Positions 1 to 8,504 of a stretch of DNA of 64,000 bases are shown here, piece by piece. Within the stretch, counting starts at the first letter, position 1; every line of letters begins with the position of its first letter. Location: assembly GCA_017853275.1 (NCBI GenBank), contig JAFMJV010000008.1:1-64000 (forward strand). The letters run 5' to 3'. Below the pieces are notes generated by a model. It was given only the letters and a program-made list of their open reading frames with translations. It was not told the origin of the DNA and did not search any database. A program made the position numbers and the translations under genes. The DNA is from Chloroflexota bacterium. GTDB taxonomy: Bacteria > Chloroflexota > Limnocylindria > Limnocylindrales > CSP1-4.

Positions 1-1608
1 CGGCGCCGCGCGTCGGCGATCGCCCTGACGGCAGCCTTCGCCGTCACGGCCCTTGCGGCCCCCCAGGCCGCGCTCGCCCAGGAACCCACGATGGGCGGGT
101 CGATCACGGCGGCCGTGGAAGGCGAGCCGGCATCCGTTGACCCGGCCTTCGACTACGACTTCGTGTCGGGCCTCGCGACCTCGAGCATCACGGAGCCGCT
201 CCTCGTCTTCTGCGAGGGCGACACCCAGCTCTGCCCGAACCTCGCGACCGAGTGGACGGTGAGCGAGGACGGTCTCGTCTACACGCTGAAGATCCGCCAG
301 GGCGTCCGCTTCCATGACGGCTCGGAGATGACGATGGACGATGTCCTCTTCAGCCTCGAGCGGATCAAGAACCCGGATCTCGGCTCCTACGTCGGCTGGA
401 TGCACGGCAGCGTGGCGAGCTTCGCGGCCGCGGATGACGAGACCCTCGTGATCACCCTCAGCCAGCCGGACGCGCTCTACGAGTACGTGCTCGCGACGAC
501 CGCGGCGCACGTCGTGAGCAAGGCGTTCGTCGAGGAGCATGGCGCGGACTACGGCTCGCCCTCGGTGGGCTCGATCGGCACCGGGCCGTTCGCGTTCAAG
601 GAGTGGGTGAGCGGCGACCGCCAGGTCCTCGTGCGCAACGAGGACTACTGGAACAAGGACGCGGGCGGACCCTACCTGGACGAGATCGTCATCAAGATCC
701 TCCCGGAGCCCACGACCCGCGTCGCGGGCCTCGAGACGGGTGAGATCGACTACCTCGTGAACAACGTCCCCTCGGACCAGTTCGCGACCGTCCAGTCCTT
801 CGAGAACGTCAACCTCACCTTCACGCCGTCGTACTACGGCGAGTGGATCACCTTCAACACCCAGGCGGCCCCCTTCGACAACGCGATGGTCCGCCAGGCG
901 ATGAACTACGCCCTCGACAAGGCCGGCCTGCGCGCCCTCTACTACGGGCCGGAGACGCCGGCCACGAAGGCGACGCTCGTCTACCCCACGATGTGGACCT
1001 TCGAGCAGGAGGCCTGGCAGGCTGCGTGGGACGAGCTCCCCGCGTACGACCAGGACCTCGAGAAGGCTGCTGCCCTCCTCGCCGAGTCCGGCGTGGCGGA
1101 CCAGCTGAACGGGATGACGATCAGCTACTACGAGTCGACGCCCTCGATCAAGGGGATCGCGGAGTCGTTCATCGATGTGATGGGCCAGCTGGGCATCACG
1201 ATCGAGGCGAACAAGATCACCTACCAGGAGTCGGTCTCGCTCCAGTTCGGCCCGCATGACGACTACGACATCTTCGTCGGGTCGTGGGGCTCCGACTTCC
1301 CCGATCCGTCCGGCAACCTCCGCCCGAACTTCGGCTCGGAGAACATCGTGGCCGGCGGCGCGAACGCCTCCGCGTACAGCAACGCGAAGGTGGATGAGCT
1401 CCTCCAGGCGCAGAACGCGAGCACGGACAAGGCCGAGCGCGCGAAGCTGCTCATCGAGGCCCAGCAGATCATCGCCGACGATTCGGCGGTGATCTCGGTC
1501 ACCAACCCGTCGTGGCCGCTCGCGGTGAACGATCGCGTCCAGGGCGCTGCGATCGGCTCGCTCTGGTACTGGGGCTCCCTCTTCAAGGACGTCTGGGTCA
1601 CCGAGTAG
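1..1608 (+). CDS. Peptide-type ABC transporter substrate-binding protein (family 5), 5' partial
   Basis: Extracellular solute-binding protein of the DppA/OppA family (SBP_bac_5), which delivers oligopeptides or similar ligands to the permeases encoded next. The reading frame is open to base 1 and shows an Arg-rich n-region, a hydrophobic core and an ALA-QEP cleavage site (about residue 26 of the visible part). The true start therefore lies upstream of the window and ATG at 91 is internal. The mature part has family features: VDPAFDYD near the N-terminus, LKIRQGVRFHDG, GTGPFAFKEW, and a C-terminal half with VRQAMNYALDK and SWGSDFPDP. There is no lipobox Cys in the visible signal, so it may be released or held by other means. 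The ligand cannot be told from sequence. The downstream iminopeptidase suggests peptides. Confidence 0.93.
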   Translation, partial: RRRASAIALTAAFAVTALAAPQAALAQEPTMGGSITAAVEGEPASVDPAFDYDFVSGLATSSITEPLLVFCEGDTQLCPNLATEWTVSEDGLVYTLKIRQGVRFHDGSEMTMDDVLFSLERIKNPDLGSYVGWMHGSVASFAAADDETLVITLSQPDALYEYVLATTAAHVVSKAFVEEHGADYGSPSVGSIGTGPFAFKEWVSGDRQVLVRNEDYWNKDAGGPYLDEIVIKILPEPTTRVAGLETGEIDYLVNNVPSDQFATVQSFENVNLTFTPSYYGEWITFNTQAAPFDNAMVRQAMNYALDKAGLRALYYGPETPATKATLVYPTMWTFEQEAWQAAWDELPAYDQDLEKAAALLAESGVADQLNGMTISYYESTPSIKGIAESFIDVMGQLGITIEANKITYQESVSLQFGPHDDYDIFVGSWGSDFPDPSGNLRPNFGSENIVAGGANASAYSNAKVDELLQAQNASTDKAERAKLLIEAQQIIADDSAVISVTNPSWPLAVNDRVQGAAIGSLWYWGSLFKDVWVTE

Positions 1609-1623
1609 TCGACCCATCGCGGT

Positions 1624-1649
1624 ACCCGGCCGGCTTGCGCCGGCCGGGT
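1624..1649 (+). terminator. Hairpin after the binding-protein gene
   Basis: Perfect 11-bp stem (ACCCGGCCGGC paired with GCCGGCCGGGT) closing a TTGC loop, with no T-tract, between the binding-protein stop and the first permease. In ABC operons such a hairpin often protects the 3' end of the binding-protein mRNA or partly terminates, giving more binding protein than permease. That role is inferred. A similar hairpin follows the second binding-protein gene of the window. Confidence 0.6.
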
Positions 1650-1679
1650 CATCCGTAGATCACGCAAGGGAGGACCGGG

Positions 1680-2621
1680 ATGGCGGCGTATGCGGCACGA
1701 CGGCTGCTCGCCACCATCCCGGTCCTCTTCTTCGTCTCCTTCGTCACCTTCATCATGATCCGGCTCGCGCCGGGTGACCCGGTCCTCATCCTCCTCGGCG
1801 GGAAGCGGATGAGCCCGGAGATGATCGAGCAGATCCGCGCCCGCTACGGGCTGGACGGCGACCCGATCACCCAGTACGTGGCGTGGATCGGACGCGTCTT
1901 CCAGGGGGACCTCGGGACGAGCTTCAAGCTGAAGCAGGACGTCACGGACCTCCTTCTCTCGAGGCTCCCGGTCACGATCGAGCTGATCGTCCTCTCCCTC
2001 CTCATCGCGATCGCGGTCGCGATCCCCCTCGGCGTCTACCAGGCCCGCCGGCGGGACCGGCTCGGGGACTACCTGGGCTCCCTCTTCGCGCTCATCGGGG
2101 TCAGCTCGCCGGTCTACTTCACGGCGATCCTCGGCGTCCTCGTCTTCTCCGTCTGGCTGGGGATCCTGCCCACCTTCGGACGCGGCACGGACGGGCCGCT
2201 GGATGAGCTCTACCACCTCATCCTTCCCTCGGTCGCGCTCGCGCTGGGGATGATCGCGCTCACCTCGCGGATGACGCGCAGCGCGATGATCGAGGTCCTC
2301 TCGTCGGACTTCATCGAGGCGGCGCGCGCGAAGGGGCTCCCGGATCGGACGATCATCGTGAAGCACGGGCTGCGGAACGCGCTCATCCCGGTCCTCACGG
2401 TCACCTCGCTCCAGGTCGGCTTCCTCATCGTGGGCTCCGTCCTCGTGGAGACGACGCTCGGGCTCGGCGGGCTCGGCTCGCTGATCACGGACGCGATCCA
2501 GAACCGGGACTACCCGGTGGTCCAGGCGAGCGTCCTCCTCCTCACCGTCGCCTTCACGCTCATCAACCTCGTGACGGACCTCCTCTACGGGGTGATCGAC
2601 CCGCGGATCCGGACCACGTGA
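1680..2621 (+). CDS. ABC transporter permease, DppB/OppB-like
   Basis: First membrane subunit of the peptide-type importer, 313 residues, the usual length. It opens with the family pattern MAAYAARRLLATIPVLFFVSF (one helix), MIRLAPGDP, then the LARYGLD-like loop, followed by about five more helices. The EAA loop that contacts the ATPase is at about residues 208-235 (EAARAKGLPDRTIIVKHGLRNALIP). AGGGAGG-like sequence 6-10 bases before ATG 1680 supports the start. It sits 71 bases after the binding protein and overlaps the next permease gene by four bases, so the genes are co-translated. Substrate is inferred from context only. Confidence 0.95.
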   Translation: MAAYAARRLLATIPVLFFVSFVTFIMIRLAPGDPVLILLGGKRMSPEMIEQIRARYGLDGDPITQYVAWIGRVFQGDLGTSFKLKQDVTDLLLSRLPVTIELIVLSLLIAIAVAIPLGVYQARRRDRLGDYLGSLFALIGVSSPVYFTAILGVLVFSVWLGILPTFGRGTDGPLDELYHLILPSVALALGMIALTSRMTRSAMIEVLSSDFIEAARAKGLPDRTIIVKHGLRNALIPVLTVTSLQVGFLIVGSVLVETTLGLGGLGSLITDAIQNRDYPVVQASVLLLTVAFTLINLVTDLLYGVIDPRIRTT

Positions 2622-3487
2622 GCGCCGCGACCGCCGCCCGCCCCTCGCTCCGCCGCCGGATCGGCGCGGCCGCGCTCGTCCGGAACCGGGCGGCGCTCAT
2701 CGGGCTCGTCATCCTCATCCCGCTCCTCGTGGCGGCGCTCGTCCCCGGCCTCCTCACCCAGGCCGACCCGAACGCCCAGGACCTCACGAACTCCCTCGCC
2801 TTCCCCACCTGGGAGCACCCGCTCGGGACGGACAAGCCCGGCCGGGATGTCCTCGCGCGGGTGATCTACGGCGCCGGCCCCACCCTCCTCGGCGCGCTCA
2901 TCGTCGTCCTCGTGAGCGGCGTGATCGGGATCCCGCTCGGCCTCATCGCGGGCTTCTACGGGGGGAAGACGGACGGGATCATCACCCGCTCGATGGACGC
3001 GCTCCTCGCCTTCCCGCCCCTCCTTCTCGCGATCCTCGTCGTCTCCACCTTCGGCAAGGGCCTGGAGACGGCGGCGCTCGCGCTCGGGGTCGTCTACGTC
3101 CCGGCGATGGCGCGGCTCGTGCGCAGCGTCACGCTCGTCCAGCGGAGCCAGGCGTGGGTGGATGCGGGGCGTGCGCTCGGCTACTCGGACCGCCGGATCA
3201 TCTTCCGCCACATCCTGCCGAACCTCGTGGCCGCGATCGTCGTCCAGTCCACGATCGACCTCGCCTACGCGATCCTGGACATCGCGGCCCTCTCCTTCCT
3301 CGGCCTGGGGCAGCAGCCGCCCGATCCGGACTGGGGCTCGATGCTCGCGGACGGTCGCTCCTACCTCCTCCAGAACGCGATCCCCGCGCTCTCCGCGGGC
3401 CTCTCGATCATGCTCGCGGTCATCGCCTTCAACCTCGTGGGGGACGGCCTCCGGGCACAGCTCGATCCGCGGGAGCGGGAGCGATGA
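2618..3487 (+). CDS. ABC transporter permease, DppC/OppC-like
   Basis: Second membrane subunit, 289 residues. It has the DppC/OppC N-terminal pattern: a basic stretch, a first helix (ALIGLVILIPLLVAALVPGLL), then HPLGTDKPGRDVLARVIYGA, which is the family hallmark. Five further helices follow, with the ATPase-contact loop at about residues 187-210 (GRALGYSDRRIIFRHILPN). The start is GTG at 2618 in a GTGA overlap with the stop of the preceding permease. The same kind of overlap joins it to the ATPase gene, so expression is tightly coupled. It should pair with the 1680-2621 product in the cytoplasmic membrane. Confidence 0.95.
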   Translation: MSAATAARPSLRRRIGAAALVRNRAALIGLVILIPLLVAALVPGLLTQADPNAQDLTNSLAFPTWEHPLGTDKPGRDVLARVIYGAGPTLLGALIVVLVSGVIGIPLGLIAGFYGGKTDGIITRSMDALLAFPPLLLAILVVSTFGKGLETAALALGVVYVPAMARLVRSVTLVQRSQAWVDAGRALGYSDRRIIFRHILPNLVAAIVVQSTIDLAYAILDIAALSFLGLGQQPPDPDWGSMLADGRSYLLQNAIPALSAGLSIMLAVIAFNLVGDGLRAQLDPRERER

Positions 3488-4509
3488 GCGAGCCCATGGC
3501 GACCGGTCCGCTCCTCGCGGTCCGCGACCTGACCGTCTCCTTCCGCACGCTCGCCGGGCAGGTCCACGCGGTGAACGGGCTCGATCTCACGATCGCGCCC
3601 GGCGAGATCGTCGGCCTCGTCGGCGAATCGGGCTCCGGGAAGAGCGTGACGAGCCGGGCGATCATGGGCCTCCTCCCCACCCGGACAACGACCGTGCAGG
3701 GGAGCATCCGGCTCGCGGGCCGCGAGCTCGTGGGGCTCCCGGAGGCGGAGTACCGGCGCGTCCGCGGTGAGCAGGTCGCGATGATCTTCCAGGACCCGCT
3801 CACCGCGCTCGATCCGCTCTACCGGGCCGGCGAGCAGGTCGCCGAGGCGCTCCGCTTCCACCTCGGGCTCTCGCGGGCGGCAGCGGACACGCGGGTCGTG
3901 GAGCTCCTCGATGCGGTCGGCCTCCCCGACCCGGCGGGGACGGCGCGCCGCTACCCGCACGAGCTTTCCGGGGGGATGCGCCAGCGGGTGATGATCGCGA
4001 TGGCGCTCGCCTGCGAGCCGGAGCTGCTCATCGCGGACGAGCCCACGACCGCGCTCGACGTCACCGTCCAGGCCCAGATCCTCGACCTCCTCCGGGGCCT
4101 CGTCCGCGAGCGCGGGATGGCCCTCCTCCTCATCACCCACGACCTCGGCGTCGTGCGCGAGATGTGCGAGCGCGCGGTCGTGCTCTACGCGGGACGCGTG
4201 GCGGAGGAGGCCCCGGTGGGCGAGCTCCTCGGGCGCCCCTTCCATCCGTACACGAGCGGGCTGGCCGCGAGCATCCCCTCGATCGCCACCCGCCGGCCGC
4301 GCCTGCCGCAGATCCCCGGCACGCCGCCGAACCCCGCCGCGCTCCCGCCCGGCTGCGCCTTCGCGGCGCGCTGCCCGGCCGCGGTGGAGCGCTGCCGCAC
4401 GGAACGACCCGAGCCGTCCCTCCCCGTGGACGGCCGGCGCGCCGCCTGCCACCGGAGCGACGAGCTCCGGGACGGGACCCTCCAGCTCGCATGGGAGCCT
4501 CCGCGATGA
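3484..4509 (+). CDS. ABC transporter ATPase, DppD/OppD-like
   Basis: Peptide-importer ATPase, 341 residues. Walker A is GESGSGKS (about residues 46-53), the Q-loop is [11 protein letters not shown], the signature LSGGMRQRV, Walker [13 protein letters not shown] and the H-loop [10 protein letters not shown]. The C-terminal oligopeptide-type extension has a Cys cluster ([15 protein letters not shown], later AACH), which in DppD and OppD relatives can hold an iron-sulfur cluster. The start ATG 3484 overlaps the permease stop (ATGA). A longer in-frame opening upstream lies inside the permease gene and is not used. It pairs with the second ATPase encoded at 5546-6598 to form an asymmetric dimer. 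Confidence 0.95.
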   Translation: MSEPMATGPLLAVRDLTVSFRTLAGQVHAVNGLDLTIAPGEIVGLVGESGSGKSVTSRAIMGLLPTRTTTVQGSIRLAGRELVGLPEAEYRRVRGEQVAMIFQDPLTALDPLYRAGEQVAEALRFHLGLSRAAADTRVVELLDAVGLPDPAGTARRYPHELSGGMRQRVMIAMALACEPELLIADEPTTALDVTVQAQILDLLRGLVRERGMALLLITHDLGVVREMCERAVVLYAGRVAEEAPVGELLGRPFHPYTSGLAASIPSIATRRPRLPQIPGTPPNPAALPPGCAFAARCPAAVERCRTERPEPSLPVDGRRAACHRSDELRDGTLQLAWEPPR

Positions 4510-5549
4510 GCACGCCGCACCTCGTGACGATCGACCCCGCCCTCCAGGCCGAGGAGCGCTTCATCCCCTTCGAGGGGGAGCGGACCTGGGTCGGGATCGT
4601 GGGCAGCGAGGCGGACGAGCGGGCGACCGGCAAGCTCCCGCTCCTCCTCCTCCACGGCGGACCGGGCGCCTGCCACGACTACCTGGAATCGATGGCCGCC
4701 CTCTCCGCCACCGGCCGGCGGGTGATCTTCTACGACCAGCAGGGATGCGGGAACTCGGACCAGCCGGACGATCCCGCGCGCTGGACGATCGACTTCTACT
4801 GCCGGGAGATCGACGCGGTCCGCGCGGCGCTCGGGCTCGATCGCGTCCACATCCTCGGCCAGAGCTGGGGCGGGATGCTCCTCATGGAGTACCTCGTCCG
4901 CCGGCCCGCCGGGGTCGTCTCGGCCACGATCGCGAGCTCACCCGCGGATATGCCGATGTGGATCGCGGAGACCGCGCGCCAGCGGGCCGCGCTCCCGCCC
5001 GAGGTGATCGCCACCCTGGACCGCCACGAGGCGGCCGGGACGTGGGATGACCCGGCGTACGAGGCCGCGGTCCAGGTCTTCTACGACCGCCACCTGTGCC
5101 GGGTCGTGCCGGCCCCGGAGTTCGACCAGCGCTCCTTCGCCAAGCTCGCCCGGAACCCGCAGGTCTACCGCACGATGAACGGCCCCACGGAGTTCCACGT
5201 CGTGGGGACGCTGAAGGAGTGGGAGGTCCTCTCCCGGCTTGATGCCGTGGAGCTCCCGGTCCTCCTCACGAGCGGCCGCCACGACGAGGCGACCCCGGCG
5301 CAGGTGGAGCGGATCGCGGACCGGATCCCCCAGGCGGAGTGGGTCCTCTTCGAGCAGTCGGCCCACCTCGCCCACGCCGAGGAGCCGGACCGCTACATGG
5401 CGGTCGTGGCGGACTTCCTCGCGCGGACGGAGGCGGGACGGGGCGTCGTGCGCGGCGCCGCGACGCGCGCGCCGGGCGAGGGGGCGAAGGCGCTCCGGAG
5501 CGCGGGTGCAGGCTCCCTCACCGGCCGCCCGGGGCCGTCGCCGTCGTGA
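4506..5549 (+). CDS. Proline iminopeptidase-like alpha/beta hydrolase (peptidase S33)
   Basis: Predicted cytoplasmic aminopeptidase that would trim N-terminal residues, typically proline, from imported peptides. It is 347 residues with the S33 features HGGPGACHDY (oxyanion region, about residues 54-63), YDQQGCGNSDQPD, and the nucleophile elbow GQSWGG (Ser near residue 120). A late Asp (SGRHDEATP) and His (QSAHLAHAEEP) complete the triad. No signal peptide is seen. The last 35 or so residues are a low-complexity Ala, Gly and Arg tail not typical of the family. The gene overlaps the ATPase genes on both sides (ATGA and GTGA), so it is an integral member of the importer operon, linking uptake to hydrolysis. 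Other S33 activities are possible. Confidence 0.88.
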   Translation: MSTPHLVTIDPALQAEERFIPFEGERTWVGIVGSEADERATGKLPLLLLHGGPGACHDYLESMAALSATGRRVIFYDQQGCGNSDQPDDPARWTIDFYCREIDAVRAALGLDRVHILGQSWGGMLLMEYLVRRPAGVVSATIASSPADMPMWIAETARQRAALPPEVIATLDRHEAAGTWDDPAYEAAVQVFYDRHLCRVVPAPEFDQRSFAKLARNPQVYRTMNGPTEFHVVGTLKEWEVLSRLDAVELPVLLTSGRHDEATPAQVERIADRIPQAEWVLFEQSAHLAHAEEPDRYMAVVADFLARTEAGRGVVRGAATRAPGEGAKALRSAGAGSLTGRPGPSPS

Positions 5550-6598
5550 GCGGGTCCGCCCCCGCCGTGCCCGGGACGCCGCTCCTCTCCGTGGAGGAGC
5601 TCTCCGTCGTCTTCCGGAAGCCGCGCGGCCTCGCCGACCGGGTCGCGAGCCGGCCCGCGCCCGCCTTCACGGCGGTGAACGGGGTGAGCCTCACGATCGG
5701 ACGCGGGGAGACGCTCGCGCTCGTCGGCGAATCGGGGAGCGGGAAGACGACGACCGGGCGCGCGATCCTCCGTCTCGTCCATGCGGAGGCGGGACGCGTC
5801 CTCTTCGACGGCCAGGATGTCCTCGCGGCCGAGGGGCGCGACCTGCGGCGCCTCCGGGAGCGGATCCAGATCGTCTTCCAGGACCCCTACTCCTCGCTCA
5901 ACCCCCGGATGACCGTGGCGCAGACGATCGAGGAGGTCCTCCACGTCCACCGGATCGTGCCGGACGGGGCGGGGCGGCGCGAGAAGGTCGCCTCCCTCCT
6001 CGCGGATGTCGGCCTCGGCCCGGAGCACGGCGTGCGCTATCCGCACGAGCTCTCCGGCGGCCAGCGCCAGCGGGTGGGGATCGCGCGGGCGCTCGCCGTG
6101 GACCCGGAGCTGATCGTCCTGGACGAGCCGGTCTCCGCGCTGGATGTCTCGGTCCAGGCGCAGATCGTCAACCTCCTCGAGGACCTCCAGGCGGAGCACG
6201 GCCTCGCCTACCTCTTCATCGCCCATGACCTCGCGGTCGTCCACCACATCGCCGACCGGGTCGCCGTCATGTACCTCGGCCGGATCGTGGAGGAGGGCCC
6301 GGTCGATGCGCTCTTCGCGGACCCGCGCCACCCGTACACGAAGGCACTCCTCGCGGCGATCCCCGGCGAGGGCTCCGGTGCGCCGGCGGCGATCCGTGCC
6401 GAGCGGGCCGCGGGCGAGCTGCGCACGGACCGGGCCGCCCAGCCCGGCTGCGCCTTCCGGGACCGCTGCGCCCACCGGATGGAGCGCTGCGAGGAGACGC
6501 CGCCCGTCATCCCCACCGGACAAGGGCGCTGGAGCCGCTGCTGGCTCGAGGCGCCGGAGGCCGGCACCCATCCCGACCCCATCGCGCGCGGAGGCTGA
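5546..6598 (+). CDS. ABC transporter ATPase, DppF/OppF-like
   Basis: Second ATPase of the peptide-type importer, 350 residues. Walker A GESGSGKTTTGR, Q-loop FQDPYSSLNPRMTV (the DppF/OppF hallmark), signature LSGGQRQRVGIA, Walker B LIVLDEPVSALD and H-loop IAHDLAVVHH are all intact. The C-terminus carries the Cys-rich element GCAFRDRCAHRMERC. The start is GTG 5546, overlapping the iminopeptidase stop by four bases. An insert near residues 25-40 (RKPRGLADRVASRP) precedes the nucleotide-binding core, as in many OppF proteins. It should dimerise with the product of 3484-4509. Confidence 0.95.
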   Translation: MSGSAPAVPGTPLLSVEELSVVFRKPRGLADRVASRPAPAFTAVNGVSLTIGRGETLALVGESGSGKTTTGRAILRLVHAEAGRVLFDGQDVLAAEGRDLRRLRERIQIVFQDPYSSLNPRMTVAQTIEEVLHVHRIVPDGAGRREKVASLLADVGLGPEHGVRYPHELSGGQRQRVGIARALAVDPELIVLDEPVSALDVSVQAQIVNLLEDLQAEHGLAYLFIAHDLAVVHHIADRVAVMYLGRIVEEGPVDALFADPRHPYTKALLAAIPGEGSGAPAAIRAERAAGELRTDRAAQPGCAFRDRCAHRMERCEETPPVIPTGQGRWSRCWLEAPEAGTHPDPIARGG

Positions 6599-6601
6599 CC
6601 C

Positions 6602-7486
6602 ATGTCGTCGATCCCCACCCCGTCCCTCGTCCTCGCGAAGGAGCTCCACACGCTCGACTTCCGCGCCGGCCACCCGGCGGTCGCCACGGTCGCGTCCGGG
6701 ACGGTCGCGCGCTTCGAGACAGGTGACATCGCGTATGAGCGGCTGAGCAAGGGGGAGTCGATCGAGGCGATCGGCCTCGAATCGTTCAACCGCGTGACCG
6801 GGCCGGTGGCGGTGGAGGGCGCCCAGCCCGGGGATGCGATCCGGGTGACGATCCTGGGCATCGAGATCCATCGCAGCTGGAGCGTCTGGCTCCCGGGCTT
6901 CGGCGAGCTCGGCGGCAAGACCCAGGAGATCATCGCCCGGCAGATCCCGCTCGAGGGCGGCCGCGCGGTCATCTCGAAGCGGATCTCCGTGCCGATCGAG
7001 CCGATGATCGGCTGCATCGGGACCGCGCCCGCGGACGGGGTCGGCTCCACCTTCAGCCCGGCCTACCACTGGGGCGGGAACATGGACCTCCGGGAGATGA
7101 GCCCGGGCACCGCGGTCGACCTGCCGGTGGAGGTCCCCGGCGGGAACCTCTCGATCGGCGACCACCACGCGGCGATGGGCCAGGGGGAGCCCACCTGGGT
7201 CTCGCTGGAATCGGCGGGCGCCTCCACCGTCCGGATCGAGCTCATCCGGGGCGCAGGGATCTCCCACCCGATCGTCCGGCGGGAGGGGAAGGTCTGCTTC
7301 GTGGGCCAGGGGGCGGACCTCGCGACGGCGCACCAGCACGCGGTGGACCGCGCCTGGGACTGGCTCCTTGCGCAGGGGCTCGAGCCCTTCGAGGCGTACG
7401 CCTACGCCAGCGCCCGGATGGAGATGCGCCTCGGCGGCCCCGCCTCGCCCCAGGTCCTCGCCTGCCTCCCGGAGGACCTCTCCTGA
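6602..7486 (+). CDS. Acetamidase/formamidase family protein, copy 1
   Basis: Member of the FmdA_AmdA family, which hydrolyses formamide, acetamide or other short amides to ammonia and the acid. It is 294 residues. Family features seen are the early GPVAVEGAQPGDAIRVTI strand, HWGGNMDLREM, LSIGDHHAAMGQGE with its conserved His and Glu, and the C-terminal cis-Pro region. A GGAGG box seven bases before ATG 6602 sets the start. It follows the ATPase gene by three bases and overlaps copy 2 by one base (TGATG), so both belong to the importer operon. The amide substrate is unknown. Amidated peptides or small amides released by peptide breakdown are plausible. Confidence 0.9.
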   Translation: MSSIPTPSLVLAKELHTLDFRAGHPAVATVASGTVARFETGDIAYERLSKGESIEAIGLESFNRVTGPVAVEGAQPGDAIRVTILGIEIHRSWSVWLPGFGELGGKTQEIIARQIPLEGGRAVISKRISVPIEPMIGCIGTAPADGVGSTFSPAYHWGGNMDLREMSPGTAVDLPVEVPGGNLSIGDHHAAMGQGEPTWVSLESAGASTVRIELIRGAGISHPIVRREGKVCFVGQGADLATAHQHAVDRAWDWLLAQGLEPFEAYAYASARMEMRLGGPASPQVLACLPEDLS

Positions 7487-8412
7487 TGCGCAGCCCGGTC
7501 CACCTGGGACGCGACACCTGGCACCTCGCCTGGGACGCATCGATCCCGCCGGTGGCGGAGGTGGGCTCCGGCGAGATCGTCACCTTCGACGTCCTGGACG
7601 CCTCGAACGGCCAGATCACCCCGGCGAGCGTGGCCGCCGACCTGCCGGGGATCGATATCGCCACGGTGGACCAGGTCGCCGGGCCGATCGCCGTGGCCGG
7701 TGCGGAGCCGGGCGACACGCTGGAGATCGAGATCCTGGAAGTGGCCCCGGCGGACTGGGGCTGGACGGCGGTCATCCCGGGCTTCGGCCTCCTCGCGGAC
7801 GACTTCCCGGTCCCGCACCTTCGGATCAGCCGGATCGATGCCACGCATGCGGAGCCGATCCCGGGGATCCGGATCCCGCTCGCCCCCTTCTGCGGGGAGC
7901 TCGGTGTCGCCTCCCCCGGCCCCGCCCGGAGCACGATCCCGCCCACGGAGAGCGGCGGCAACCTGGACACCCGCCACCTCACCGCCGGGAGCCGGCTGTG
8001 GCTCCCGGTGAGCGTCCCGGGCGCGCTCTTCAGCCTCGGCGACGGTCATGCAGCCCAGGGCGACGGGGAGGTCTGCGGGACGGCGATCGAGACCCCGGTC
8101 CGGGGCCGCGTCCGGCTCACCGTCCGGAAGGATCTGCGTGTCGCGGGGCCGGAGCTGGAGACGGCAGGGCCGCTCGGCGTCTCCACGAACACGGACGGCT
8201 GGTTCGCCACGGACGGTGTGGGGCCCGATCTGCACGAGGCGGCACGGAGCGCCGTGCGCCGGATGATCGACCGGCTCGGGGCGCGCTGCGGCCTTCCGCC
8301 GGAGGACGCCTACCTCCTCATCTCCGTGGCCGGCGACCTCCGGATCAGCGAGATCTGCGACGCTCCGAACTGGGTCGTGGGCTGCTACCTGCCGCGCTCC
8401 GTCATCCGCTGA
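7486..8412 (+). CDS. Acetamidase/formamidase family protein, copy 2
   Basis: Second FmdA_AmdA family protein, 308 residues, last gene of the importer operon. It shows the same order of motifs as copy 1: GPIAVAGAEPGDTLEIEIL, ESGGNLDTRHL, FSLGDGHAAQGDGEVCG. It has an insert around residues 95-145 (GFGLLADDFPVPHLRISR and following) that copy 1 lacks, and differs in most other positions. The two are therefore old paralogues that may act on different amides or form a hetero-oligomer. ATG 7486 shares its A with the stop codon of copy 1. Its product most likely acts in the cytoplasm because no signal peptide is present. Confidence 0.9.
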   Translation: MRSPVHLGRDTWHLAWDASIPPVAEVGSGEIVTFDVLDASNGQITPASVAADLPGIDIATVDQVAGPIAVAGAEPGDTLEIEILEVAPADWGWTAVIPGFGLLADDFPVPHLRISRIDATHAEPIPGIRIPLAPFCGELGVASPGPARSTIPPTESGGNLDTRHLTAGSRLWLPVSVPGALFSLGDGHAAQGDGEVCGTAIETPVRGRVRLTVRKDLRVAGPELETAGPLGVSTNTDGWFATDGVGPDLHEAARSAVRRMIDRLGARCGLPPEDAYLLISVAGDLRISEICDAPNWVVGCYLPRSVIR

Positions 8413-8434
8413 ACGCCTGCCGCATGCCCCTCAC

Positions 8435-8454
8435 CCCTCTAGACGTCTAGAGGG
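8435..8454. promoter_or_regulatory. Perfect 20-bp palindrome, candidate GntR/HutC operator
   Basis: CCCTCTAGACGTCTAGAGGG is its own reverse complement over 20 bases. It holds two overlapping TCTAGAC/GTCTAGA half sites, close to the GTCTAGAC core recognised by HutC-type GntR repressors of amino-sugar genes (DasR, NagR). It overlaps the -35 and spacer of the promoter for the sugar operon, and that operon itself encodes a HutC-type repressor (17880-18635). Autoregulated repression is the simplest reading. Binding is inferred. Confidence 0.75.
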
Positions 8455-8469
8455 CCTCGGGGCTAGGAT
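8440..8469 (+). promoter_or_regulatory. Promoter of the amino-sugar-type operon
   Basis: The -10 is TAGGAT (8464-8469). Eighteen bases upstream TAGACG (8440-8445) matches four of six positions of TTGACA and lies inside the palindrome. Transcription would start near 8476, leaving a leader of about 29 bases with a GAGGAGG ribosome-binding site before ATG 8505. Unlike many genes in this window, this transcript has a leader. Confidence 0.55.
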
Positions 8470-8504
8470 GGCGGTCGGCCGCCGGGTGGCGGCGAGGAGG
8501 CAGG

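Noticed and set aside
3154..3483. Extended start for the DppD-like ATPase
   Set aside because: The extra part lies inside the permease gene in another frame, and the ATGA overlap at 3484 is the usual arrangement in this operon.
5393..7540. A minus-strand open frame of 715 codons
   Set aside because: Antisense to the ATPase and amidase genes. Low-complexity Arg, Asp and Glu composition and no start signal.
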